Below, one piece after another: positions 17,397-26,225 of a stretch of 64,000 nt of DNA. The number at the start of each line of letters is the position of its first letter. Within the stretch, counting starts at the first letter, position 1. Under the pieces are notes generated by a model. That model had not been told where the DNA came from. It did no database searches and saw nothing but the letters and a program-made list of their open reading frames with translations. This DNA is from Streptomyces sp. R41 (GTDB lineage: Bacteria; Actinomycetota; Actinomycetes; Streptomycetales; Streptomycetaceae), in assembly GCF_041053055.1 (NCBI RefSeq), contig NZ_CP163443.1, forward strand, positions 8,663,001 to 8,727,000, read 5' to 3'. Made by a program: the position numbers and the translations under genes.

Positions 17397-20300
17397 TCAG
17401 GGCCGTGCCGAGGTCTGTCTCACGTTGTAGCCCTCCAGACGGAGTTTCGGGTTGTTCGACGTAAGAGCGTCGGCGGGCCATGACGCGGTGATGGTCCTGG
17501 ACTCCCCGGGGAGCAGCCACAGGTAGTTGTCGCTGTAGAGAGTCGGCAGCACCCGGTGATCGGTCCCGGCGTCGCGCAGTGAGACACGCACCATGGCCGC
17601 GACCGACGAGCCTGCGTTGCGCAGCCGGGCCGTGAGCCCATGGCGATCGCCCGAGTGGTCCGTTTCGGTGATGTCGAGGAACACCCGGGCCTTTTCAAGG
17701 TCGTTCAGCGCCCGCATGTCGCGGGCACTCCGGTAGCGCCAGTACGTGTTCTCGGACAACGATCCGCCGCGTGCGTCGGTGAGGCGTACCCGCAGCACAT
17801 GGAAGTCGGGCAGGTCATCCGTCCAGCCGGCGGTGAACGCATACGTGGTGGCAGAGGGGGCGATGTCGACGGTCTTGTGCTGTTCCGGGGCGAGCGGGCG
17901 GCCGGAGAGGTCGTAGCAGCGTGCGGAGACCGTGGCGCCGGCGATGGCCGTCGGCGTGTGGTTCACCGCGATCACTCGTCCGTCCGTGGGGCCGGCCTGC
18001 ACGTGGACGGGCTCGCCCGCCTTGCGGGCGCCGTAGTAGGTGCCGTTGACGTCGAAGTCGTAGTCGTACGTCTGCCACACGGTGCTGTACCAGGCGGGGT
18101 GGGACATCCACAGCATCAGCCCGCTGGCGTCGTCCCACAGGTGCGCGTTCCAGGCCTCGAACATGGCGCGGGTGTTCTCGTAGTTGACGAACTGCGCCTT
18201 GCGGCAGAAGTCCTCGAGGTCCGCTGCGACATCGAGCCGGCTTTCGATGGCGGCCCGGTAGTTCTGCGGCGCCTGGTTCCCCCTGGTGCTCCAGTCGTGG
18301 TAGTACCAGGGGCCGCCGATGGGCCACTCGGGCTCGTCGCCGACGAGGCGGCGCATCGTCTCCGCCGTCGACACGACCGGCATGCCGATCTCGGTGTGGA
18401 AGCCGAAGCTCCCGCTGCCGTACGTGGACGCGGAGTAGTACCGCTCCGGCTCGATCCAGCCGTAGGGGCCGCCGCCGGAGACGATTCCGCCGGCCGAGTT
18501 GTTCTGGTAGAGCAGATCGGGTGCTTCGGCCCGCACCGCGGCCCGCATACCGTCGTCGACCGGGCCCGGAGGGTTGCCCTCGTTCGCCCCGCACCACACG
18601 ACGATGCTGGGGTGGATGCGGTAGCGCCGCACGGTGTCCTGCGCAAGGTCGACGAAGGCCTTGTGGTCGGGTGGGTCCATGGCCCAGGCGTTGGGGAAGT
18701 CGTTCCACACCAGAAGGCCGTGCTCGTCGCAACTGGCGTAGAACTCCTCGCGGTTGCTGCTGCCCACCCAGTTGCGGATCATCGTGAAGTTCATGTCCCG
18801 GTGCATCCGGACGGCGGTGTCCATCCGCTCGGCGGGCATGCGCCGCAGCAGTTCGTCCCAGCCCCAGTTGCCGCCGCGGCAGAAGACGCGGACCCCGTTG
18901 ACACTGATCTTGAGCGGCACGGGGGAGTTGTCGACCGACTTCACATCCGTCCAGCTGTCGCCGTCGTCGGAGACCTGGATGGTGTACGTCTTGGCGTAGG
19001 CCTGCTCCCACAGGATGACGACCCGGTCGAACGAGACCCTGGACCCCAGGTCGAGCTGGACCCACTGGTCGTCCTCGAAGGCCGAGGACCAGCGGGTCGC
19101 GGGATTTCCGTCCACCGCGTTGCCCGGCTGGTTCCCGGGGTCGTCCACGGAGGACGCGGTGGCAGGCTTGTGGAGGGCCAGATCCGTGTCCGGCGAAGCG
19201 CTGTCCACGACCGACAGCCCCCACATCGACGATCCCCAACTGGTCGCCCGCGTACGGCAGAAGATGCGCAGATGCCGTGCGGTGGTGGCGGCGAACTCCA
19301 CACTCTGCAGGCTCGCGGAACCCGACGTCCGGAAGGGAAGCGGCACCGCGGTGTTGTCGACCGCCGCCGCATCCGTCCAGGTGTCGCCGTCGTCCGAGAC
19401 CTGGACGGTGTACGTCTTGGCGTAGGCCTGCTCCCATGTGAGGACGACGCGGTCGAAGGACAGCGAGGACTCGAGGTCGACCCGGATCCACTGGTCGTCC
19501 TCGAAGGCGGAGGACCAGCGGGTGCCGGCATCGCCGTCCGTCGCGTTGCCGGGCTGGTTGGCCGCGTCGTCGACGGAGGAGGCGGTGGCCTTCTTGTGCA
19601 GGGCAAGGTCGGTGTCGGGTGCGGAGCTGTCCGAGACCGTCAGACCCCACATCGACGCCCCCCAACTGGTGGCGCGCGTACGGCACATGATCCGGACGTA
19701 ACGGGCCTTCTGACGGGCGAAGGTCACGGTCTGCGCGTACGCGTCGCTGCCGGACTGGAACGTCAGCGGCACGTCGTACTCGTAGCCGTACTGACGAATC
19801 CCGAAGCGGGTGGTCCGCCGGTCGCTCTCCTCGCCCGCGAGGGAGGCGGCGAGGGTCAGCTTGTGCAGGGCGGGGTCGCCGTAGCCGTTGGGCCACCACA
19901 ACTTGGGGTTGTGCAGCCGAAGTTGGAGGTGAGTCGCGGCGGTGAAAGTGACGTCGACGCTCTCGCCCGCCGGAACGGTGACCGACTGGCTCAGTCGTAT
20001 GCCGTCGAAGGCTGCCGACACGGTGACGCGTCTGGGCTCCGCGTCGGCGTTGCGCACGGGAACCACGATCGTCAGTTCGGCCGCGTGGGTGTCGGGCAGG
20101 TCCGGGAGCCTGGTGTCGACGCGGGGGTCGCCGAGGACGGCCGCTCCGGTGGAGCGCAGCCGGACGTGGTTCCAGATGCCGGCGGCGCGGTCCCGCACGG
20201 CCGGCATCCAGTCCCAGCCCGACGAGGCCAGGTAGGTGGGTGAGTTGCGGTTCATCATGTTCGCGCCGGCGTCCACGAAGGCGAGGCCGGCCGGGCCCTT

Positions 20301-21473
20301 GTCGCCGGGACTGCCCGGGTACGGCATGGGGGTGATCTGCACGGCGAGGGCCTGCTCGCCGTCGGTCAGCAGCTCGGTCACGTCGTACACGGCGCGGGCG
20401 AAGGGGAACTCGAGCTCGCCGACCCTGGTGCCGTTGAACCAGATGTCGGCGGTGTGGTTGATGCCCTCGAACTCGAGCCAGATGCGGCGTCCCTCGCCGG
20501 TGCGCAGGTCCTTGGGGAGGCGGAAGGCGCGCCGGTACCACCAGGCGTGGCGCGAGAGGGCCTCCGGGATGTGCAGGTTGTTGAACCCGGCGACCGGATC
20601 AGGCAGATGTCCCTGGTCGACGAGCGAGGACAGGACGGTCCCGGGGACGGTCGCGGGCAGCCAGCGGCTGGTGTCCGCCGACGGCCCGGACAGCGCGGCG
20701 CCGTCGCCGCCCGCCCAGTCGTCCATGGTCAGGTCCCAGCCGGACTCCAGCGGTACGGTGCCGTCCTCGGCGATCTCGAGAGCCGGAGGGGTCCGGTGGT
20801 GGGTCCCCCAGTCGGTCCAGCCGGTGGCGTCGGGCCGGGCGGTGCGGCAGGATCCGTACACCTGAAGGCCGTTGAGGCCCAGCGGGTTGGTGTTGGAGCG
20901 CTTGTACACGGTCATCCGCACCCAGCGGGCGGTCACGGGCTTCGCCAGGGTGATCTCCATGACCCCGCCCGTACCGGAGTCGGTACGGTGGACGGCCGTC
21001 CACGCCTTGTGGTCCCGAGAGGTCTCGATGACGAAGTCGACCGCGCAACTGGACAGGATCTCCTGCCCCGTCGTGTTGTCCCGCGGGTTGCCGCCGGGGG
21101 CGTCGACGTAGGGCGGGTCGCCCGCCGTCGCCTCGAAGGTGAGGCGCAGCGACTCGACCTCGCACGGTGCCTGGAGGTCGACGGATATCCACTGGGGGTC
21201 GCCGGAGGCGGCGCGCCAACCCGTGCCGCGCACTCCGACGGTGTCGACCCTGTCGACCACGAACTCACCCGGTGTGGGGGCGTAGTCGGTGGAGGACACC
21301 GAGATGGGGCGACAGGCCGCGAGTTCACCGGGCGCGGCGGGCCGGTTCGGCTGTCCGGATTCGGCCGCGAATCCTTCGGCGGGCAGGGCCATACCGAGCC
21401 CGAAGCCCGCGAGCAGGGTGGTGCCGGCGGAGAGGACGGTGCGACGGGACGGTCGGGGCGACTGATCAGACAT
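17397..21473 (-). CDS. Secreted GH2 exo-glycosidase (beta-glucosaminidase/mannosidase type) with three discoidin domains
   Basis: This 1358-residue protein has a twin-arginine signal (SRRTVLSAG, then a hydrophobic core). A first F5/8-type carbohydrate-binding domain covers about 50-215. The GH2 sugar-binding domain (WYRRAFRLP, WLEFEGINHTADIWFNGTRVG) is at about 240-430, and an Ig-like GH2 domain ends at about 570. Two near-identical discoidin domains (about 575-830) then interrupt the family order. The TIM barrel resumes at VRVFCRGGNWGWDE. The acid/base is Glu965 in GANEGNP and the nucleophile is Glu1028 in HTEIGMP. The layout is closest to exo-beta-D-glucosaminidases and endo-mannosidases; the exact substrate is open. 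The ATG at 21473 has GGAG nine bases upstream. LacI-like operators lie 59-93 bases upstream. Confidence 0.85.
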   Translation of the reverse strand: MSDQSPRPSRRTVLSAGTTLLAGFGLGMALPAEGFAAESGQPNRPAAPGELAACRPISVSSTDYAPTPGEFVVDRVDTVGVRGTGWRAASGDPQWISVDLQAPCEVESLRLTFEATAGDPPYVDAPGGNPRDNTTGQEILSSCAVDFVIETSRDHKAWTAVHRTDSGTGGVMEITLAKPVTARWVRMTVYKRSNTNPLGLNGLQVYGSCRTARPDATGWTDWGTHHRTPPALEIAEDGTVPLESGWDLTMDDWAGGDGAALSGPSADTSRWLPATVPGTVLSSLVDQGHLPDPVAGFNNLHIPEALSRHAWWYRRAFRLPKDLRTGEGRRIWLEFEGINHTADIWFNGTRVGELEFPFARAVYDVTELLTDGEQALAVQITPMPYPGSPGDKGPAGLAFVDAGANMMNRNSPTYLASSGWDWMPAVRDRAAGIWNHVRLRSTGAAVLGDPRVDTRLPDLPDTHAAELTIVVPVRNADAEPRRVTVSAAFDGIRLSQSVTVPAGESVDVTFTAATHLQLRLHNPKLWWPNGYGDPALHKLTLAASLAGEESDRRTTRFGIRQYGYEYDVPLTFQSGSDAYAQTVTFARQKARYVRIMCRTRATSWGASMWGLTVSDSSAPDTDLALHKKATASSVDDAANQPGNATDGDAGTRWSSAFEDDQWIRVDLESSLSFDRVVLTWEQAYAKTYTVQVSDDGDTWTDAAAVDNTAVPLPFRTSGSASLQSVEFAATTARHLRIFCRTRATSWGSSMWGLSVVDSASPDTDLALHKPATASSVDDPGNQPGNAVDGNPATRWSSAFEDDQWVQLDLGSRVSFDRVVILWEQAYAKTYTIQVSDDGDSWTDVKSVDNSPVPLKISVNGVRVFCRGGNWGWDELLRRMPAERMDTAVRMHRDMNFTMIRNWVGSSNREEFYASCDEHGLLVWNDFPNAWAMDPPDHKAFVDLAQDTVRRYRIHPSIVVWCGANEGNPPGPVDDGMRAAVRAEAPDLLYQNNSAGGIVSGGGPYGWIEPERYYSASTYGSGSFGFHTEIGMPVVSTAETMRRLVGDEPEWPIGGPWYYHDWSTRGNQAPQNYRAAIESRLDVAADLEDFCRKAQFVNYENTRAMFEAWNAHLWDDASGLMLWMSHPAWYSTVWQTYDYDFDVNGTYYGARKAGEPVHVQAGPTDGRVIAVNHTPTAIAGATVSARCYDLSGRPLAPEQHKTVDIAPSATTYAFTAGWTDDLPDFHVLRVRLTDARGGSLSENTYWRYRSARDMRALNDLEKARVFLDITETDHSGDRHGLTARLRNAGSSVAAMVRVSLRDAGTDHRVLPTLYSDNYLWLLPGESRTITASWPADALTSNNPKLRLEGYNVRQTSARP
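18910..19750 (-). repeat. Tandem 426-bp in-frame duplication encoding two discoidin domains
   Basis: The segment ATCCGTCCAG at 18945 recurs at 19371, and the following 80 bases match with only scattered differences. The downstream blocks (DDQWIRVDLESS and DDQWVQLDLGSR; ATSWGASMWGL and ATSWGSSMWGL) recur at the same 426-base, 142-codon offset. Similarity is high at the DNA level as well as in protein, so the duplication is fairly recent or kept similar by gene conversion. Confidence 0.85.
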
Positions 21474-21531
21474 CAACTATGGCTCCGATCAGGGAAGTTC
21501 GGGGAGGAGGGGAGACCTGCAACAGGTGGAA

Positions 21532-21566
21532 GACAACGTTGCCACAGCGGCTCTGACAACGTTGCC
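21532..21566. promoter_or_regulatory. Pair of LacI-type operators
   Basis: GACAACGTTGCC occurs twice, at 21532-21543 and 21555-21566, a 23-bp repeat distance. Each contains the CG-centred palindrome CAACGTTG typical of LacI-family operators. They lie in the divergent region, 59-93 bases upstream of the GH2 start. No intact LacI gene is in this window; the repressor must be encoded elsewhere. Confidence 0.7.
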
Positions 21567-21627
21567 GAACACTGCACCCCGGGACGAGGGCTGTCAAGGA
21601 TTCCGGCGTGAGCGCGAGAGGTCTTTG

Positions 21628-21652
21628 AATAAATTAGTAATAAATATTGACA
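21628..21652 (+). promoter_or_regulatory. Promoter/operator element of the GH27 gene
   Basis: AATAAATTAGTAAT at 21628-21641 is followed after five bases by TTGACA (21647-21652), a perfect -35 hexamer. At 17 bases from that lies CACAGT, a weak -10. The core ATTAGTAAT is a palindrome. The same element with the same spacing occurs before the ABC importer operon at 23881, which marks it as an operator and not chance AT-richness. Confidence 0.65.
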
Positions 21653-21755
21653 GGGTTTCGGCCGCGCGCCACAGTCTTCGCCGTGACGCCGACGGCCCCC
21701 GTTGCAGCGCGGCCCGCGTCACGTCCTCCTGCTTCCCAACCCTCGGGAGAGGCAA

Positions 21756-23885
21756 GTGACTTCACACCCGCAGGCCCGCACATCCGCAGGTCGCAGACAT
21801 ACGCGCCGTGCCACCACGGCCGCGATCGCGACGGTCCTCGCCGTGACCGCGGCCCCCACCGCCACGGCACGGACCGCCGTCGACCAGGGCGCGCCCGACT
21901 ACTACGACAGCGGTCTCGCGCCGACGCCCTACATGGGCTGGAACACGTACTACGGGCTGGGCGCGCCCACCGAGAAGGAGGTACGGGCCGTCGCCGACAA
22001 GCTGGTCAGCAGCGGTCTGCGCGACAGCGGCTACAACATCGTCTGGCTCGACGGCGGCTGGCAGGCCGACAACCCCCGTGACACACAGGGGCGGTTGGTG
22101 GCCAACCCGGACCGCTTCCCCTCCGGCATCCCGGCGCTCGTGTCCTACCTGCACAAACGCGGTCTGCGGGCGGGCATCTACACCGATGCCGGCACCTACG
22201 ACGGCGGCAGGAGCTGCGGCCTGGGCAGCCGCGGCCACTACACCGAGGACGCACGGCAGTTCGCGGGCTGGAAGATCGACGCGATCAAGGTCGACTTCCT
22301 GTGCGGAATCGGCGCGAAGCTCGATCCGGGGCCCGCGTTCAAGGAGTTCGGCGACGCGGTCGCCAAGTCCGGCCGACGGATGCTGCTGAACCTGTGCAAC
22401 CCGCTCACCGACGACTGGGGCCTGCCGCACACGCCCGAGCAGGACGCGCACAACACGTACGTCTACGCCCCGACGATCGCCGACTCCTGGCGCACCGGCA
22501 CCGACATCGCGTGGGGCACCCCGAGTCCCGGCCAGTGGCCCAACGTGCTGCGCAACATGGACGCCAACGCCTGGCATCCCGAGGCGCAGGGACCAGGACA
22601 CTACAACGACCCGGACTACCTCATCCCCATGCGCCGCATGACCGACGGGTCGTACGAACTCACGCAGGAGGAGTCCACCACCCAGTTCGTGATGTGGGCC
22701 GAGATGGGCTCGCCGCTCGTGCTCGGCTCCGACCCGCGCACCCTGTCCGACGCGATGATCGGCACGCTCCGCAACCCCGAGATCATCGCCGTCGACCAGG
22801 ACCCGCTCGCCGTCCAGGGCGTACGGGTGGCGACGGACTCGGTCGGCGACGCGTACAGCAAGGTCCTCCAGGGGCACGGACGGCGCGCGGTCGTGCTGCT
22901 CAACCGCTCCGACCAACCCGCCGAGCGCACGGTGCGGTTCGCCGATGTCGGGCTCGGCGGGCCGGTCCAGGTCCGCGACCTGCGGGCACGCGCCGACCGG
23001 GGCACGCATACGGGGTCGTACACCGTCGAGGTTCCCGCGCACGGCACCGCGTTCCTGAAGCTGACCGGGGCGGACACCCTGCCCGGTACGAGCCTGGGCG
23101 AGAAGGCCACGGCAAGCCCGGCCTTCGTGCGCGACGGCGACACGCTGACCACCTTCCTGCGGGGACCGCACGGCTCGCTCGTCCAGCAGACCGACGGCAG
23201 GACGAGGGACCTCGGCGGTCCCGCGCAGGGCGGGATCCTGGGCCAGCCCGCCGCGTACGCCTCCGCCGACGGCCGGATCGACGTCTTCGTGCGCGGCGCG
23301 GACTCCCGGGCGTACCGGCGGGTCTTCGTCGACGGGCGCTGGGGTCAATGGGAGGGCCTGGGTGGGCAGTTGACCGACGCGCCGTCCGTCGCCTTCACCG
23401 ACCCCGCGCACTGGACGCTGTTCGCGCGCGGTGCCGACGGGCGGATCGTGCAGCGTGGGCCGACGTCCGGCTGGTCGTCGCTCGGCGCGCCAGGCGATCG
23501 CCCGACGTACGGCAGGCCGTCCGCCGTCGTCGACAGTCAGGGCCGCGTGCAGGTGGCCGTGCGCACCGCGGCGGACGACGTATGGACGCGGACGCGGGAG
23601 ACGTCGGGGGAGTGGTCGGCATGGAGCTCGCTCGGCGGGACCGTCAGCGGCAGTCCGACGCTGGTCGCCGTGGGAGACGGCGTGGTGCTGTACGCGCGAG
23701 CCGCCGACTACACGCTCTGGCAGCAGCGCTACCACGACGGCGCCTGGCAGGGCTGGACCAAACGGCAGGAGTTCCCCAGTGCCGCCTTCGACGGTGCGCT
23801 GGGTGCGGTTGCCGGGCCGGAGAGCACGGTCGACGCCGTCTTCCGTGGCGTTGACGGCTACGTGTACCGGACCCAGTTCAAATAA
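21756..23885 (+). CDS. Secreted GH27 alpha-galactosidase with C-terminal lectin-like propeller
   Basis: This protein has 709 residues from the GTG at 21756, five bases after GGGAGAGG. The signal peptide ends near TATA. The GH27 barrel covers about 45-320: YMGWNTYYG, WLDGGWQ, the nucleophile Asp180 in IKVDFLCG and the acid/base Asp287 in NDPDYL. A beta-sandwich follows to about 430. Residues about 440-709 contain repeated blades (RIDVFVRGADSRAYRR, HWTLFARGADGRIVQR, RVQVAVRTAADDVWTR), like PLL/tectonin-type lectin propellers. GH27 enzymes remove terminal alpha-galactose and sometimes beta-L-arabinopyranose. It would feed the importer operon that starts 117 bases downstream; its stop codon lies within that operon's promoter element. 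Confidence 0.9.
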   Translation: MTSHPQARTSAGRRHTRRATTAAIATVLAVTAAPTATARTAVDQGAPDYYDSGLAPTPYMGWNTYYGLGAPTEKEVRAVADKLVSSGLRDSGYNIVWLDGGWQADNPRDTQGRLVANPDRFPSGIPALVSYLHKRGLRAGIYTDAGTYDGGRSCGLGSRGHYTEDARQFAGWKIDAIKVDFLCGIGAKLDPGPAFKEFGDAVAKSGRRMLLNLCNPLTDDWGLPHTPEQDAHNTYVYAPTIADSWRTGTDIAWGTPSPGQWPNVLRNMDANAWHPEAQGPGHYNDPDYLIPMRRMTDGSYELTQEESTTQFVMWAEMGSPLVLGSDPRTLSDAMIGTLRNPEIIAVDQDPLAVQGVRVATDSVGDAYSKVLQGHGRRAVVLLNRSDQPAERTVRFADVGLGGPVQVRDLRARADRGTHTGSYTVEVPAHGTAFLKLTGADTLPGTSLGEKATASPAFVRDGDTLTTFLRGPHGSLVQQTDGRTRDLGGPAQGGILGQPAAYASADGRIDVFVRGADSRAYRRVFVDGRWGQWEGLGGQLTDAPSVAFTDPAHWTLFARGADGRIVQRGPTSGWSSLGAPGDRPTYGRPSAVVDSQGRVQVAVRTAADDVWTRTRETSGEWSAWSSLGGTVSGSPTLVAVGDGVVLYARAADYTLWQQRYHDGAWQGWTKRQEFPSAAFDGALGAVAGPESTVDAVFRGVDGYVYRTQFK

Positions 23886-23905
23886 ATTAGTAATTATTCT
23901 TGACG
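23881..23905 (+). promoter_or_regulatory. Promoter/operator element of the galactose operon
   Basis: AATAAATTAGTAAT at 23881-23894 repeats the element at 21628 exactly, and again five bases separate it from a -35-like TTGACG (23900-23905). AATTAGTAATT here is an 11-bp perfect palindrome. The TAA stop of the GH27 gene is inside it. A weak -10 (GAATCT) lies 17 bases further. It probably drives 24002-35260. Confidence 0.65.
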
Positions 23906-24001
23906 TGGCCGGAGTGCCACGCGAATCTGGATCCGCCGCGAGCGGGGCCCCGGCCGTCAGGGAGGGCCGGCCCCGCCGCGCGGAGCCACAGGGAGTCCTC
24001 C

Positions 24002-25288
24002 ATGACGAACCATCAGCCCAGCCGACGCCGGCTCCTCGCCGGACTCGGTGCCGCCGGGACGGCGGCACTGCTCAGCGGCTGTGTCACCTCCACCTCCTCC
24101 GGCAAGAGCTCCTCCAAAGGCGCGGTGACCCTCCAGTCCAACCTCTCCGCTCCGCAGGCCAAGGCCGCGATGGAGGACATCGTCGCCGCCTACGCCAAGC
24201 AGGGATCCGGGCACGCCAGCCTCAACACCGTCGCCGCGGAGACCTTCCGCACCCAGCTGCCGACGTATCTGACCTCTGCCAACCCGCCGGACGTGTACAC
24301 CTGGTACCCCGGCTCGGTGGCGGACGCCTACGCGAAGAAGAACCTGCTGCTCGACCTCGACGACGTCTGGGCCTCGCCCGACCTCAAGCGCTACTCCAAG
24401 GCGCTGCACTCGCTGTGCACCGCGAGCTCGGGCAAGAAGGTCTTCGTGCCCACCACCTACTACTGGTGGGGCATGTTCTACCGGAAGTCGAACTTCGCCA
24501 AGTGGGGCGTGAGCGAGCCGAAGAGCTGGGACGACTTCCTCGACCTGTGCGACAAGCTCAAGAGCAAGGGCATCGCCCCCATCGGGCTCGGCGCGGGCGG
24601 CAACACGGCCTGGGTGGCCTCGGCCTGGTTCGACTACCTCGACATCCGGATCAACGGTGCCGACTACCACCGTCAACTCCTGGCCGGGAAGCACCGGTTC
24701 GACGACCCCGAGGTGCGCAAGGTCTTCGACCGCTGGCAGGAAGTGCTGCCGTACTTCGACCCGGACGGCACCGCCGTCGCCTTCCAGGACGCCACGACCT
24801 CGCTGCTCAACGGCCGCAGCGGCATGATGCTGATCGGCACCTTCTTCGCCGACGCCGCCCCCAAGGACGCCCTCGACGACATCGACTTCTTCCGCTTCCC
24901 CGTCATCGATCCGAAGGTCCCGCTCGCCGAGGAAGCGCCCACCGACGGCTACTTCGCCAGCGCCCGCACCGGCCGCCACGACCAGGTCGTCGACCTGATG
25001 CGCTACCTCGCCACGGCCGAGGCCCAGGAGATCTACATCAAGGGATCGTCGGGCACCGTCCTGCCGTGCCACCCCGACGCCAAGGACGCCGGAACCGCCC
25101 TGGTGAAGAAGGGCCGCAAGCACATCGAGGAGGCCGTCGAGATCACCCAGTTCTTCAACCGGGACTCCAGCGACGCTCTCCAGCCCACCGCGGACACCGC
25201 GCTGACCAAGTTCCTGGCCAAGCCGAAGTCCATCGGCTCGATCCTCACCGACTGGCAGCGCGACGCCGAGAAGATCTGGCAGGCCTGA
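24002..25288 (+). CDS. Sugar ABC importer, substrate-binding lipoprotein (CUT1)
   Basis: This 428-residue protein starts at the ATG at 24002, six bases after AGGGAG. The signal has twin arginines (SRRRLLAGLG) and a lipobox, LLSGC, so the protein is probably exported and anchored to the outer face of the membrane. The rest is a family 1 extracellular solute-binding protein: NPPDVYTWYPGS, YYWWGMFYRKSNFAKWG and GRSGMMLIGTFF are typical blocks in which aromatic residues stack on sugars. It is the first gene of an eleven-gene operon and precedes two permease genes. The ligand is inferred to be galactose or an alpha-galactoside from its enzymatic neighbours. Confidence 0.92.
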   Translation: MTNHQPSRRRLLAGLGAAGTAALLSGCVTSTSSGKSSSKGAVTLQSNLSAPQAKAAMEDIVAAYAKQGSGHASLNTVAAETFRTQLPTYLTSANPPDVYTWYPGSVADAYAKKNLLLDLDDVWASPDLKRYSKALHSLCTASSGKKVFVPTTYYWWGMFYRKSNFAKWGVSEPKSWDDFLDLCDKLKSKGIAPIGLGAGGNTAWVASAWFDYLDIRINGADYHRQLLAGKHRFDDPEVRKVFDRWQEVLPYFDPDGTAVAFQDATTSLLNGRSGMMLIGTFFADAAPKDALDDIDFFRFPVIDPKVPLAEEAPTDGYFASARTGRHDQVVDLMRYLATAEAQEIYIKGSSGTVLPCHPDAKDAGTALVKKGRKHIEEAVEITQFFNRDSSDALQPTADTALTKFLAKPKSIGSILTDWQRDAEKIWQA

Positions 25289-25289
25289 C

Positions 25290-26225
25290 GTGGCCGTCCT
25301 GACCGCCCCCGAACGGAAGACCCCGGCCCCGCCGCGCCCTCGTGGCAAGCGGGCCCGGGGCCCGGGCCGCACACCCCCGCTGGTGCTCGCCTTCGTTCTC
25401 GTCCCGCTGCTCGCCGAGGCACTGTGGGTGTTCTGGCCCGCCCTGCAGGGTTTCTACCTCGCCCTCACCCAGTGGGACGGCGTCTCGGCGCCGCAGTTCA
25501 TCGGCCTGGACAACTTCCGGGAGATGGCCCACGACGACACCTTCCGCAGCGCGGCCGGCCACACCGTGCTGTGGCTGGTGCTCTTCGGCGGCCTGTCCGC
25601 GCTCCTCGGCCTGGCCGCCGCGCTGCTGCTCCAGCAGGAGCGGCGCGGCGTCGGCTTCTACCGGGCCGCCCTCTTCCTGCCCGTCGTCTTCTCCCTGGTC
25701 GCCACCGCCCTGGTCTGGCAGGCGATCTACCAGCCCGACGGCGTCCTCAACCAACTCCTGGAGTCGGTGGGCCTCGGCAGCCTGCGCCACGCCTGGCTCG
25801 CCGACCAGGACACCGCCCTGTACGCGGTGATCGTGCCCGCGCTGTGGCGCCAGATCGGCTACGTCATGGTCCTCTACCTCGCCGGCCTCAAGGGCATCGA
25901 CCCGGCCCTGTACGAGGCGGCCAAGGTCGACGGTGCCGGAGCGTGGCAGCGCTTCCGCCACGTCACGCTGCCCCAGCTGCGCAGCGTCAACGCCGTCGTC
26001 CTGTCCGTCATCGTCATCGACTCGCTGCGCTCCTTCGACGTCGTGTGGTCGCTGACCCGCGGCGGCCCCTACCACTCGTCCGAGCTGCTGAGCACGTACA
26101 TGTACTCCACCGCCTTCCAGTCCCTGCGGCTCGGCTACGGCTCCGCCCTGGCCGTCGTCATCTTCGTCCTGGCCTTCGGTGTCATCTGCTCCTACCTCGT
26201 CCGCGCCTTCCGGGAGGCCGACTGA
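25290..26225 (+). CDS. Sugar ABC importer permease, MalF type
   Basis: This 311-residue protein starts with a GTG one base after the stop of the binding-protein gene. A basic Pro-rich N-terminus precedes six membrane helices. The EAA loop that contacts the ATPase is EAAKVDGAGAWQRFRHVTLPQL, with the conserved glycine. It pairs with the MalG-type permease that overlaps its stop codon. No ATPase gene is in the operon; in Streptomyces such CUT1 importers are usually energised by the shared MsiK ATPase encoded elsewhere. Confidence 0.93.
   Translation: MAVLTAPERKTPAPPRPRGKRARGPGRTPPLVLAFVLVPLLAEALWVFWPALQGFYLALTQWDGVSAPQFIGLDNFREMAHDDTFRSAAGHTVLWLVLFGGLSALLGLAAALLLQQERRGVGFYRAALFLPVVFSLVATALVWQAIYQPDGVLNQLLESVGLGSLRHAWLADQDTALYAVIVPALWRQIGYVMVLYLAGLKGIDPALYEAAKVDGAGAWQRFRHVTLPQLRSVNAVVLSVIVIDSLRSFDVVWSLTRGGPYHSSELLSTYMYSTAFQSLRLGYGSALAVVIFVLAFGVICSYLVRAFREAD

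Noticed and set aside
17640..20541. Very long open frames opposite and alongside the GH2 gene
   Set aside because: They are shadows produced by high third-position GC; their translations are low-complexity Arg/Gly/Val-rich with no family match, while the GH2 frame has complete domains and catalytic residues.
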